A stretch of 32,610 bases of DNA from BOG-933 sp037147415 (GTDB taxonomy: Bacteria; Pseudomonadota; Alphaproteobacteria; Azospirillales; Azospirillaceae). This document shows, in pieces, positions 24,510 to 32,557 of the stretch. The stretch lies in the NCBI GenBank assembly GCA_037147415.1, contig JBAWVF010000024.1:1-32610 (forward strand), given 5' to 3'. Every line of letters starts with the position of its first letter. The stretch's first letter is position 1. The translations under genes were made by a program, and so were the position numbers. The notes under the pieces are model-generated. The model had not been told where the DNA came from, did not search any database, and saw only the letters and a list, made by a program, of their open reading frames with translations.

Positions 24510-24594
24510 GCTTGAAAACTCCGAACGCGCCCCGATATGGGGGAAGGTTGCCCGTCGAGGGATCGAACGGGAAGTGTTGTCGCCAAGATTTGTG

Positions 24595-24623
24595 ACTATA
24601 GGGCGCTCGCTACGGGTTGAAAA
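24595..24623 (-). promoter_or_regulatory. Candidate mrp promoter
   Basis: On the minus strand TTTTCA (24618-24623) and TATAGT (24595-24600) are separated by exactly 17 bp, matching 4 and 5 of 6 consensus bases. The predicted start is about 80 bp before mrp. Its -35 overlaps that of the hflK candidate. Confidence 0.45.
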
Positions 24624-24647
24624 GTCCGCCGGGTTATGACCTATAGA
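24616..24647 (+). promoter_or_regulatory. Candidate hflK promoter, possibly heat-shock type
   Basis: GTTGAA (24616-24621) is followed after 18 bp by CCTATAG (24640-24646). This resembles the alphaproteobacterial RpoH pattern (CTTG, about 17-18 bp, CYTAT) better than a sigma-70 promoter, for which the spacing is 19 bp. The predicted start is about 35 bp before the hflK ATG. Confidence 0.35.
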
Positions 24648-24689
24648 ACCGGTCTCCGACCGTGGGAAAACGAAGAGGGAAGCGAGCGC

Positions 24690-25868
24690 ATGCCGTGGAG
24701 CAATCAGGGTGGGGGCGGCGGTGGCGGCCCCTGGGGTTCGCCGCCCGGCGGCGGCGGGAACGGTCCGAGTCCATGGGGACGCCCGCCCGGTAGCGGCGGC
24801 GGCGGGCCACAGACGCCCGATCTCGAGGAACTGCTGCGCCAAGGCCAAGAAAAGCTGCGCAAAATGCTGCCCGGCGGCTTCGGCGGCAACAAGAGCATCC
24901 AACTGGTCGGAGTCGCACTGCTGGCCTTGTGGCTGGCGTCCGGCTTCTACCGCGTCCAGGCCGACGAAACCGGCGTGGTGCTGCGCTTCGGCGAGTTGGT
25001 GCGTAAAGAGAATCCCGGCCTGCGCTATCATTGGCCGGCGCCGATCGAAGCGGTGTTCACCCCCAGGGTAACCCGGGTCAATCGGATCGAGATCGGCTAT
25101 CGCTCGACCACTAATTCGGTCGAGACGCGCCGCGGCACCTCGAACGACCGCGACGTGCCCGATGAAAGCCTGATGCTGACCGGCGACGAAAACATCATCG
25201 ACATCGATTTCACCGTGTTCTGGTTGATCAAGGACGCCGGCAATTATCTGTTCCGGGTGCGTGATCCGGAAGCCACGGTGAAGAAAGCGGCGGAAAGCGC
25301 CATGCGCGAAGTGATCGGCCGCACCGAATTGCAGCCGGCCTTGACCGAAGCCCGCCAGCAGATCGAGACCGGCACGCTGTCTTTGCTTCAGAACATGCTC
25401 GACGAGTACCAGACCGGGATTCAGGTCACGCAAGTTCAGTTGCAAAAGGCAGATCCGCCGGCTCCGGTGGTGGATGCCTTCAACGATGTTCAGCGCGCCC
25501 GCTCCGACCGCGAACGGCTGCGCAACGAAGCCGAAGCCTATCGTAACGATATCATCCCGCGCGCCCGCGGCGATGCCGAACGGCTGAACCAGGAATCACA
25601 GGCCTATCGCGAGCAGGTGGTCAATCTCGCCCAGGGCGACGCATCGCGCTTCAGCGCCATCTATACCGCCTATATCCAGGCAAAAGACGTGATCTCACGC
25701 CGCATGTACCTGGAAACCATGGAGCAGGTCATGCGCGGCACCAACAAGGTGATCGTTGAGCCGGGAGCAGCGGGTCAAGGGGTGTTACCCTATCTGCAAT
25801 TGCCGCAGTTGAACCGCGCGCCCGCACCGACCGCGGCGCCGACCGTATCCCAGCAACAGCGCCGGTGA
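24690..25868 (+). CDS. hflK: FtsH protease activity modulator HflK
   Basis: The 392-residue SPFH protein has the usual glycine/proline-rich cytoplasmic N-terminus (about 1-45), one membrane segment at about 71-88 (IQLVGVALLALWLASGFY), a periplasmic SPFH domain (VQADETGVVLRFGELVRKENPG) and a long helical part. With HflC it forms a cage around FtsH and limits its access to substrates. ATG 24690 has AGAGGGA at 24674-24680; an earlier in-frame start at 24636 would add 18 residues without family support. It is followed by hflC after 14 bp. Confidence 0.95.
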   Translation: MPWSNQGGGGGGGPWGSPPGGGGNGPSPWGRPPGSGGGGPQTPDLEELLRQGQEKLRKMLPGGFGGNKSIQLVGVALLALWLASGFYRVQADETGVVLRFGELVRKENPGLRYHWPAPIEAVFTPRVTRVNRIEIGYRSTTNSVETRRGTSNDRDVPDESLMLTGDENIIDIDFTVFWLIKDAGNYLFRVRDPEATVKKAAESAMREVIGRTELQPALTEARQQIETGTLSLLQNMLDEYQTGIQVTQVQLQKADPPAPVVDAFNDVQRARSDRERLRNEAEAYRNDIIPRARGDAERLNQESQAYREQVVNLAQGDASRFSAIYTAYIQAKDVISRRMYLETMEQVMRGTNKVIVEPGAAGQGVLPYLQLPQLNRAPAPTAAPTVSQQQRR

Positions 25869-25882
25869 GGGAGAGAATACTC

Positions 25883-26773
25883 ATGAATCGAACCCTCATT
25901 ATCATCGGCGGCATACTGGTGCTCGGCATGGTGCTCTTGTCGAATGCTCTGTTTACCGTCAGCGAAATGCAGCAGGCTTTGGTCGTGCAGTTCGGCGAAG
26001 TGGTCCGGCCGATCCGCACCCCTGGGCTTAAGGCTAAGGTGCCCTTTATCCAAAACGTGGTCTTTATCGACCGCCGGATGCTTGATGTCGACCCTCCGGT
26101 CGAGCAGGTGATCCTGGCCGACCAGAAACGACTTGATGTCGATGCCTTCGCCCGCTACCGCATTCACGACCCGCTGAAGTTCTATCAGTCGGTCGGGAGC
26201 GAGTTGGTGGCCGAGCAGCGGCTCGCCTCGGTGGTCAATTCGGCGTTGCGCCGGGTGCTCGGCAACGTGACATTGCTGGCGGTCTTGTCCAAGGAACGCG
26301 CCAAGGTGATGGCCGATATCAAGGCGCAGGTCAACGAGGAGGCCAAGGATTTCGGCATCGAAATCGTCGATGTCCGCATCCGTCGCGCCGATCTGCCCGA
26401 AGAAACCAGCCAGTCGATCTTTGCCCGCATGCGCTCCGAACGTGAACGCGAGGCGGCCGAAGCGCGCGCCCAAGGTCAGGAGCAATCCCAACAGATCCGC
26501 TCCAGGGCCGACCGCGAACGCACGGTTATCTTGGCTGAAGCCCAGCGCGACGCTCAAAAAGCCCGCGGCGAAGGCGACAATCAAGCCATGAAAACCATCT
26601 CGGACGCCACCGGTAAGGATCCGCAGTTCTATGCGTTTTATCGGACACTGGAAGCTTATCGGAATTCTTTCCGGAACGAGGACACCACCATGGTGCTGTC
26701 GCCGAACGGTGAGTTCTTCCGCTATTTCGGCTCGTTAACCGGGGGTGCCGGTCCTGCTTCGGCAGGACAATAA
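25883..26773 (+). CDS. hflC: FtsH protease activity modulator HflC
   Basis: The 296-residue SPFH protein has an N-terminal membrane helix (about 5-24), the EMQQALVVQFGEVVRPI start of the SPFH domain, and a helical RERTVILAEAQRDAQKARGEGD region, ending with FYRTLEAYRNSF and a typical short tail. It is the partner of HflK in the FtsH-HflKC complex. ATG 25883 follows GAGGGAGAGAA; the alternative GTG at 25865 lies across the hflK stop. The gene has normal length. Confidence 0.95.
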   Translation: MNRTLIIIGGILVLGMVLLSNALFTVSEMQQALVVQFGEVVRPIRTPGLKAKVPFIQNVVFIDRRMLDVDPPVEQVILADQKRLDVDAFARYRIHDPLKFYQSVGSELVAEQRLASVVNSALRRVLGNVTLLAVLSKERAKVMADIKAQVNEEAKDFGIEIVDVRIRRADLPEETSQSIFARMRSEREREAAEARAQGQEQSQQIRSRADRERTVILAEAQRDAQKARGEGDNQAMKTISDATGKDPQFYAFYRTLEAYRNSFRNEDTTMVLSPNGEFFRYFGSLTGGAGPASAGQ

Positions 26774-26897
26774 CAGTCGGTTACCATTACCCCCTTGTAT
26801 CAAGGACGGTCGGCGCGATATTCCTGGTTTCGCACCGGCCGTCCCCTGTAAATCAGCAACACTGGACCCGGAACATCGAGGTCAGGAGACCGTTCCC

Positions 26898-28481
26898 GTG
26901 AACCAAAGTGCCCGTTTCCGCACCGCACTTCTCGCCGCCCTGCTGTTGCTCGGCCCGGCAAGCGGCGTCGCCACCGCCCAATCCGACACACTTGTCCAAG
27001 CGGCACCTCGCCCCGGCGGCCCGGTACAAGGCTTTGCCGATCTGGCCGAGCGTCTGTTGCCTGCGGTGGTCAACATCTCGACTACGCAGACCGTGGCCCA
27101 ACGCCACGGCAACAAAGGCGGGGCCACCCCCGAAATACCGCAATTTCCACCCGGTTCGCCGTTCGAGGAGTTCTTTAAGGACTTCTTCGACCGTCAGGGC
27201 AAGGAACCGAACGCCCCGCCCCGCCGCGCCACGTCGCTGGGCTCCGGCTTCATCGTCGACGCCAAAAAAGGGTTAGTGGTCACCAACAACCACGTCATTC
27301 AGGATGCCGACGAAATCACGGTCATTCTGCATGATGACACCAACCTGAAGGCCGAGGTGGTCGGGCGCGATACCAAGACCGACATTGCGCTGCTCAAGGT
27401 GCCGACCGACCATGCGCTGGTTGCGGTGCCGTTCGGTGACAGCGACAAAATGCGGGTCGGCGACTGGGTGCTGGCCATCGGCAACCCGTTCGGCCTGGGG
27501 GGAACCGTGACCGCCGGCATTCTTTCGGCCCGTGCGCGGGATATCAACGCCGGTCCCTACGACGATTTTTTGCAAACCGATGCCTCGATCAACCGCGGCA
27601 ACTCGGGCGGGCCGATGTTCAATCTCACGGGTGAGGTGATCGGCATCAACACCGCGATCTTCTCGCCGTCGGGCGGTTCGGTTGGAATCGGCTTTGCCAT
27701 TCCGTCGGCATTGGCTCGTCAGGTTGTGGCTCAGATCGAAAATTACGGTCACACCCGACGCGGCTGGCTTGGCGTACGCATTCAAGGCGTTACCGCCGAG
27801 ATTGCCGAGAGCCTGGGCTTGATCAAGGCTCACGGTGCGCTGGTCGCCTCGATTACCCCGAACGGTCCGGCCGCCGCAGCGGGTATTCAACCGGGCGACG
27901 TCGTGCTGACCTTCGACTCCAAAGAGGTCAACGAAATGCGCCGCCTGCCGCGCATCGTTGCCGATACCCCGATTGCGAAGGTCGTGCCGGTCGTGGTGTT
28001 CCGCAAAGGCAAACAGCTTTCGTTCCAGGTTAAAGTCGGAGAGTTGGAAGCCGCCGAGGAATCGGGGCTGCTGACGCCGAACACCGAGGAAAACGGCACT
28101 AAAACCGTGCCGCTGACCAAGACGTTCGACAAACTCGGGCTGAAGCTGTCCACCCTCACCGCCGATCTGCGCCAACAGTTCGAGTTGAGCGCCGAAGTTA
28201 AGGGCGTGGTGGTGACCGAAGTTCAGGCCGGCAGTCCCGCCGCTGAAAAGAGCATCCGTCCCGGTGACGTTATTGTCGAAGTCGGTCAACAGGAAGTTAT
28301 CAGCCCGGCCGATGTCGCCACGAAAATACAAAAGGCGCGCGACGAAAGTAAAAAGTCGGTGCTGATGCTGGTGGATCGTCAGGGTGACCTTCGTTTTGTT
28401 GCCTTGGCTTTGACTGAGGAGAAGCCCCCGGCGGCCAAAGACGGCAAGGATGTTGGCAAGGAGCAGCCGAAGGGTAAGTAA
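26898..28481 (+). CDS. Do-family periplasmic serine protease (DegP/HtrA type)
   Basis: The 527-residue product has a signal peptide with probable cleavage at ATAQ (residue 28), a trypsin-like domain with catalytic triad H132 (TNNHVIQD), D162 (TDIALLKV) and S236 (GNSGGPM), and two PDZ domains (about 287-380 and 420-510). It degrades or refolds misfolded periplasmic proteins under envelope stress. The start is GTG 26898 with CAGGAG at 26883-26888; upstream in-frame codons lie in the hflC end and gap. The tail is Lys-rich. It sits 124 bp after hflC, an arrangement (hflK-hflC-degP) common in alphaproteobacteria. Weak TTGTAT/GATATT boxes at 26795-26822 might be its own promoter. Confidence 0.94.
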   Translation: MNQSARFRTALLAALLLLGPASGVATAQSDTLVQAAPRPGGPVQGFADLAERLLPAVVNISTTQTVAQRHGNKGGATPEIPQFPPGSPFEEFFKDFFDRQGKEPNAPPRRATSLGSGFIVDAKKGLVVTNNHVIQDADEITVILHDDTNLKAEVVGRDTKTDIALLKVPTDHALVAVPFGDSDKMRVGDWVLAIGNPFGLGGTVTAGILSARARDINAGPYDDFLQTDASINRGNSGGPMFNLTGEVIGINTAIFSPSGGSVGIGFAIPSALARQVVAQIENYGHTRRGWLGVRIQGVTAEIAESLGLIKAHGALVASITPNGPAAAAGIQPGDVVLTFDSKEVNEMRRLPRIVADTPIAKVVPVVVFRKGKQLSFQVKVGELEAAEESGLLTPNTEENGTKTVPLTKTFDKLGLKLSTLTADLRQQFELSAEVKGVVVTEVQAGSPAAEKSIRPGDVIVEVGQQEVISPADVATKIQKARDESKKSVLMLVDRQGDLRFVALALTEEKPPAAKDGKDVGKEQPKGK

Positions 28482-28516
28482 TTTTCGGCTCTCCCTATAA
28501 ATACAAAGCCTATCAA

Positions 28517-28550
28517 GGGCGGCTCCGGCGACGGGGCCGCCCGTTCTGTG
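28517..28550 (+). terminator. Possible terminator after the Do protease gene
   Basis: GGGCGGC (28517-28523) pairs with GCCGCCC (28536-28542), with a 12-nt loop, 36 bp past the stop. The tail GTTCTGTG is poor in T, so termination may be weak or Rho-assisted. Confidence 0.45.
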
Positions 28551-28572
28551 ATCGGAGAGGCCAATCACCGTG

Positions 28573-28600
28573 TTGTCCTGCGCCATCTCCATGCTATAAG
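28573..28600 (+). promoter_or_regulatory. Candidate bamD promoter
   Basis: TTGTCC (28573-28578), a 16-bp spacer and TATAAG (28595-28600) match 4 and 5 of 6 sigma-70 consensus bases. The predicted start near 28607 leaves a leader of about 17 nt to ATG 28624 or 35 nt to ATG 28642. Confidence 0.5.
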
Positions 28601-28623
28601 GACCGCAGTTTGTCGTTTTCCTC

Positions 28624-29544
28624 ATGCCTGTACGGTTTGCCATGCCTCGTTCACTGACCTTTCCAGCCTTCCGCATTTCCCTGCTGTCGGCGCTGCTGGT
28701 GCTGCCGTTGCTGGTTTTCGGGCTGTCCGCCTGTTCCTCCACCAAGGAAGAGCTTCCCTATGTGGAGCGCCCGCCGGAGCAAATTTACGGCGAAGCGGCG
28801 AAGGCCATGGAAGACAAGGAGTATAAAAAGGCGGCCAAGCTGTTTGACGAGGTTGAACGGCAGCATCCTTACTCCCAATGGGCGACTCGCGCTCAGTTGA
28901 TGGCGGCGTTTGCCCATTATGAGAATCTGAAATACGACGACGCCATTCTGGCGCTCGACCGTTACATCCAGCTTCATCCGGGCAGCGAGCAGGCGGCTTA
29001 CGCCTATTATCTGAGAAGCCTCTGTTTTTACGAGCAAATTACCGATGTCGGCCGCGATCAGAAAATAACCCGGCAGGCCCTCGACGCCTTACGTGAAGTG
29101 GTGCGCCGCTTCCCGAACAGTGAATATGCCCGCGACGCCAAGCTGAAGATTGATCTGACCAATGACCATCTGGCCGGCAAAGAGATGGAAATCGGGCGGT
29201 TCTACCTTAAGCAACGCAACTACATGGCGGCGATCGGTCGTTTCCGCAAAGTGGTCGATGATTTCCAGACCACCAGCCACACCGCCGAGTCCCTGCATCG
29301 ACTGGTCGAATGCTATCTTTCGGTCGGTCTGCCCGGCGAAGCCCAGCGCGCCGCCGCCGTTCTCGGCCATAACTTCCCCGGCAGCGACTGGTACGAAGAC
29401 AGCTATGCTCTATTGACCGGCGCCGGCATCAAAACCGAGCGGGCCAAGTACCAGCCCGGCACCGGCAATGCTCCGGCCGAACCGGTGGACGATGGCTCGG
29501 GCCAGCGCTCGCTGCTCGGCCGTATCTGGAACACGCTGTTCTGA
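28624..29544 (+). CDS. bamD: Outer membrane assembly lipoprotein BamD
   Basis: The 306-residue lipoprotein (lipobox LSAC, lipidated C37 counting from ATG 28624) is part of the BAM complex that inserts beta-barrel proteins. TPR repeats fill residues about 55-260, with the BamD-type PPEQIYGEAAKAMEDKEYKKA start, HPYSQWATRAQLM, and HPGSEQAAYAYYLRSLCFYEQI. The start could also be ATG 28642, which gives a more usual signal length; no strong ribosome-binding site favours either. The stop is 25 bp before recN. Confidence 0.95.
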   Translation: MPVRFAMPRSLTFPAFRISLLSALLVLPLLVFGLSACSSTKEELPYVERPPEQIYGEAAKAMEDKEYKKAAKLFDEVERQHPYSQWATRAQLMAAFAHYENLKYDDAILALDRYIQLHPGSEQAAYAYYLRSLCFYEQITDVGRDQKITRQALDALREVVRRFPNSEYARDAKLKIDLTNDHLAGKEMEIGRFYLKQRNYMAAIGRFRKVVDDFQTTSHTAESLHRLVECYLSVGLPGEAQRAAAVLGHNFPGSDWYEDSYALLTGAGIKTERAKYQPGTGNAPAEPVDDGSGQRSLLGRIWNTLF

Positions 29545-29569
29545 CCGTAGCCGGGGGCGGCCCTCGCCC

Positions 29570-31258
29570 ATGCTTGTCTCGCTGACCATTCGTGACGTCG
29601 TTTTGATCGAGCGACTCCCGTTGTCGTTCCAGCCGGGGTTATGTGTGCTGACCGGCGAGACCGGGGCCGGCAAGTCGATTCTGCTCGACGCGCTCGGCCT
29701 TGCACTCGGTGCGCGCGGTGATAGCGGGCTGGTTCGGCGCGGAGCCGAGCAAGCCGCCGTCACCGCCGAATTCCAGTTGGCCGAAACGCACCCCGTCTTC
29801 GCCTTGCTCCGTGAACAGGGGTTGGATGACGGCCCGGCAGAGGGCGGGCGGTTAACCGTGCGCCGCGTGGTCGGCACCGACGGCCGTTCGCGCGCCTTCG
29901 TCAACGACCAGCCGATCGGGGTGGCCTTGCTGCGTCGACTCGGCGAGGAACTGGTCGAAGTGCATGGCCAGTTCGACACCCGCGGCTTGCTTGACCCCCG
30001 CACCCATCGCGGCGTACTCGACGCCTCCGCCGGTCTTGAAACCGAAGCCGATCAAGTGGCGGCGTCCTGGCGGGCATGGCGGCAGGTTGAACAAGCCCGT
30101 GTGCGGGCCGAAGCGGACATCGCCCGGGCCCGGGCCGAAGAGGATTATCTGCGCCATGCCGCCGCCGAACTCGACGAGTTGACGCCGCGCACCGGCGAAG
30201 AACAGGAATTGGCCGAGACGCGCGCCGTTCTGATGCACCGGGAAAAATTGTTGGAGGCGATTAACGGCGCCTATGCCGATTTGAGCGGTGAGCGCGGTGC
30301 TGAACGGGCGATTGCCGCGGCGTTACGACAGCTTGGCCGTGCAGCTGAAAGAGCGGGCGGGCGCCTTGACGAGGTGATTGCGGCGCTCGATCGGGCCGCG
30401 AGTGAACTGTCGGAGGGCGTGCACTTATTGCGCAGCGCCTCGGCCGACCTGGATGGTGAAGGCACCAATCTGGAAACTGTCGAGGAGCGCTTGTTCGCCT
30501 TGCGCGCCGCCGCCCGCAAGCACTCGGTTGAGGTGGACCGCCTGCCCGATCTGCGCGAGGATTTCGTCCGCCGTCTGGCCTTGATCGAGGATCAGGGCGA
30601 CGAGTTGACTCGGTTGGCACGCGAAGCGGCCTTGTGCCGCACAAAATATGTCGACACGGCGCGCAGCCTCAGCGCCCGGCGGCGCGACGCGGCCGGTGGT
30701 TTGGATGCCGCCGTTGCCCGTGAATTGCCGCCGCTTAAACTCGACCGCGCCCGCTTTACCACCGTGGTCGAGGCCCTGGTGGAATCCGAGTGGAGTGCCG
30801 CCGGCATCGACCGGGTCGCGTTCGAAGTCGCAACCAATCCGGGGGCTCCGGCCGGACCGCTCAGCAAGATCGCCTCGGGCGGCGAGTTGGCGCGCTTCAT
30901 GCTGGCCTTGAAAGTGGTGCTGGCCCGCACCGGCACCGTGCCGACCCTGGTGTTCGACGAGGTCGATGCCGGCATCGGCGGCGCGGTTGCCGCCGCCGTC
31001 GGGGAACGGTTGGAACGACTCGGGCGCGAAGTTCAGGTGCTGGTGGTGACCCACAGCCCGCAGGTGGCCGCGCGCGGCAACGGTCACTTTCAGGTCCAGA
31101 AAAGCGTGATCGGCGAACGCACCGTAACCGATGTCGTTGAATTAAAAGGCAAGCAACGTCAGGAAGAAATTGCGCGCATGCTGTCGGGCGCCCAAATCAC
31201 GCCGCAAGCCCGCGCCGCCGCCGCCGCCTTGATCAAGGGAACTCCCGCGCTGCTATAA
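29570..31258 (+). CDS. recN: DNA repair protein RecN
   Basis: The 562-residue SMC-like protein acts in double-strand break repair. Walker A GETGAGKS is at 29-36, followed by VRRGAEQAAVTAEF and the LLRRLGEELVEVHGQFD block, a coiled-coil middle (about 170-370) and the C-terminal half with the ABC signature ASGGELARFMLALK and Walker B LVFDEVDAGIGG (D463, E464). ATG 29570 is the start; GGGGGCGG lies at the expected distance but is weak. The gene follows bamD closely, an order frequent in alphaproteobacteria. The 3' end overlaps queC on the other strand by 26 bp. Confidence 0.96.
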   Translation: MLVSLTIRDVVLIERLPLSFQPGLCVLTGETGAGKSILLDALGLALGARGDSGLVRRGAEQAAVTAEFQLAETHPVFALLREQGLDDGPAEGGRLTVRRVVGTDGRSRAFVNDQPIGVALLRRLGEELVEVHGQFDTRGLLDPRTHRGVLDASAGLETEADQVAASWRAWRQVEQARVRAEADIARARAEEDYLRHAAAELDELTPRTGEEQELAETRAVLMHREKLLEAINGAYADLSGERGAERAIAAALRQLGRAAERAGGRLDEVIAALDRAASELSEGVHLLRSASADLDGEGTNLETVEERLFALRAAARKHSVEVDRLPDLREDFVRRLALIEDQGDELTRLAREAALCRTKYVDTARSLSARRRDAAGGLDAAVARELPPLKLDRARFTTVVEALVESEWSAAGIDRVAFEVATNPGAPAGPLSKIASGGELARFMLALKVVLARTGTVPTLVFDEVDAGIGGAVAAAVGERLERLGREVQVLVVTHSPQVAARGNGHFQVQKSVIGERTVTDVVELKGKQRQEEIARMLSGAQITPQARAAAAALIKGTPALL

Positions 31259-31943
31259 ATTTAGTCCAACCGACCGCACGCAACCGGCAGGCGGGACAGG
31301 TGGCGCAACCATAGCCCCACTCGTGCAATACCGAGCGATCCCCGCGATAGCAAGTGTGGGTCTCGGTCCGGATCAGCTCGACCAGCGCCGCGCCGCCGAG
31401 CTGATCGGCCAAGCGCCACGTGTCGGCTTTATTCAGCCACATCAACGGCGTATCGATAATAAAGCGCCGCTCCATCCCCAGATTCAGCGCAACCTGCACC
31501 GCCTTGATCGTGTCGTCGCGACAATCGGGATAGCCGGAAAAGTCGGTTTCGCACATGCCGCCGACCAGATGGCGCAACCCGCGCTGATAGGCGACGATCG
31601 CGGCGAAATTGAGGAAGACCAGATTGCGCCCCGGCACGAAAGTGCTGGGAAGTCCATGTTCCGGGGCGGTAATTTCGGTATCGCGGGTCAGTGCCGAGTC
31701 GCTCAGACCATGGAGCACCCCGAGATCGATCACCCGGTCCGGCCCGAGCCGCGCGTGCCAATGCGGTTTCAGCGCCGCAACCAACGGTCGTACCCGGGCC
31801 CGGCATTCCATTTCGACCGCATGGCGTTGGCCATAGTCGAAGCCAACGGTTTCGACCCGCTCGAAGCGCTCCAGCGCCCCGGCCAGACACACCGCCGAGT
31901 CCTGCCCGCCGGAAAATAAAACCAGTGCCCCTTCGGATCTCAT
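31233..31943 (-). CDS. queC: 7-cyano-7-deazaguanine synthase
   Basis: The 236-residue ATP-dependent enzyme converts 7-carboxy-7-deazaguanine to preQ0, the queuosine precursor. The PP-loop SGGQDS is at 11-16. The zinc-binding cysteines are C198, C213, C216 and C219 (GYGCATCPAC). Blocks FDYGQRH and FVPGRNLVFLNFAA are also typical. ATG 31943 is chosen over the TTG two codons upstream. Other queuosine genes (queD, queE, queF) are not in the window. It overlaps recN tail-to-tail by 26 bp. Confidence 0.95.
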   Translation of the reverse strand: MRSEGALVLFSGGQDSAVCLAGALERFERVETVGFDYGQRHAVEMECRARVRPLVAALKPHWHARLGPDRVIDLGVLHGLSDSALTRDTEITAPEHGLPSTFVPGRNLVFLNFAAIVAYQRGLRHLVGGMCETDFSGYPDCRDDTIKAVQVALNLGMERRFIIDTPLMWLNKADTWRLADQLGGAALVELIRTETHTCYRGDRSVLHEWGYGCATCPACRLRAVGWTKFIAAREFP

Positions 31944-32104
31944 CGCCAAATCCGCCGCCCTTGTCCGACCGCAATGCCCTGATTTGCGCCTGTATATCGC
32001 CTTCGCCGGGTGTTGCCAAGCTGCCGCCGCAATGCACCGAATCCCCCCCGACCTCGCGCCGAGGCTTGACGGCGGCTTAGAGTGCGCCGCATTCTATTAA
32101 AATC

Positions 32105-32557
32105 ATGACCACGATCCATGGAACCAGCGTCCTGATCTCGGGAACCGGCGTGCTCCTGCGCGGAGCGTCCGGAGCCGGCAAATCCGATCTGGCGTTGCGC
32201 CTGATCGACGACGGCGCCGTGCTGATCGCCGATGATCGGGTGGAACTCTATAGAGACCGGGACGCGGTGGCCGCGACCGCCCCCGTCACGCTCGCCGGCC
32301 TGCTCGAAGTGCGTGGAGTCGGGATCATGCGCGTGCCCCATAGCCCTGCGGCCCGGTTGCATCTGGTGGTCGATCTGGTCGCGCCCGAACGGGTTGAACG
32401 CCTGCCCGAGCCCACCCGAACCGAACTGCTTGACGTCAGCCTGCCGCGCATCGATATAGCTCCGTTCGAGTCCTCCGCCCCGGCCAAACTGCGCCTTGCC
32501 GCCGCCGCCGCACGCGAAGGCCGGCTCGGCACGATTTCCGAGCCGATCCCGACATGA
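32105..32557 (+). CDS. hprK: HPr kinase/phosphorylase, short alphaproteobacterial form
   Basis: The 150-residue product contains only the catalytic P-loop domain: Walker A GASGAGKS at 20-27, DDRVELYRD and the HprK signature LLEVRGVGIMRVP. The N-terminal domain of Firmicutes HprK (total about 310 residues) is absent, as is usual in alphaproteobacteria, where HprK acts with a regulatory PTS (EIIA-Man, HPr) rather than in sugar uptake. It phosphorylates HPr on serine. No Shine-Dalgarno is visible before ATG 32105. The stop overlaps the next start as ATGA. Confidence 0.92.
   Translation: MTTIHGTSVLISGTGVLLRGASGAGKSDLALRLIDDGAVLIADDRVELYRDRDAVAATAPVTLAGLLEVRGVGIMRVPHSPAARLHLVVDLVAPERVERLPEPTRTELLDVSLPRIDIAPFESSAPAKLRLAAAAAREGRLGTISEPIPT

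Noticed and set aside
24510..25445. Extension of mrp upstream to 25445
   Set aside because: The extra 312 codons run antisense to hflK, and mrp has a proper ATG with ribosome-binding site at 24509.
27273..28745. 490-codon frame on minus inside the Do protease gene
   Set aside because: Shadow of a gene with intact triad and PDZ domains; no own motifs.
31944..32104. preQ1 riboswitch before queC
   Set aside because: No match to the short H-type pseudoknot pattern was seen in the 160-bp leader.
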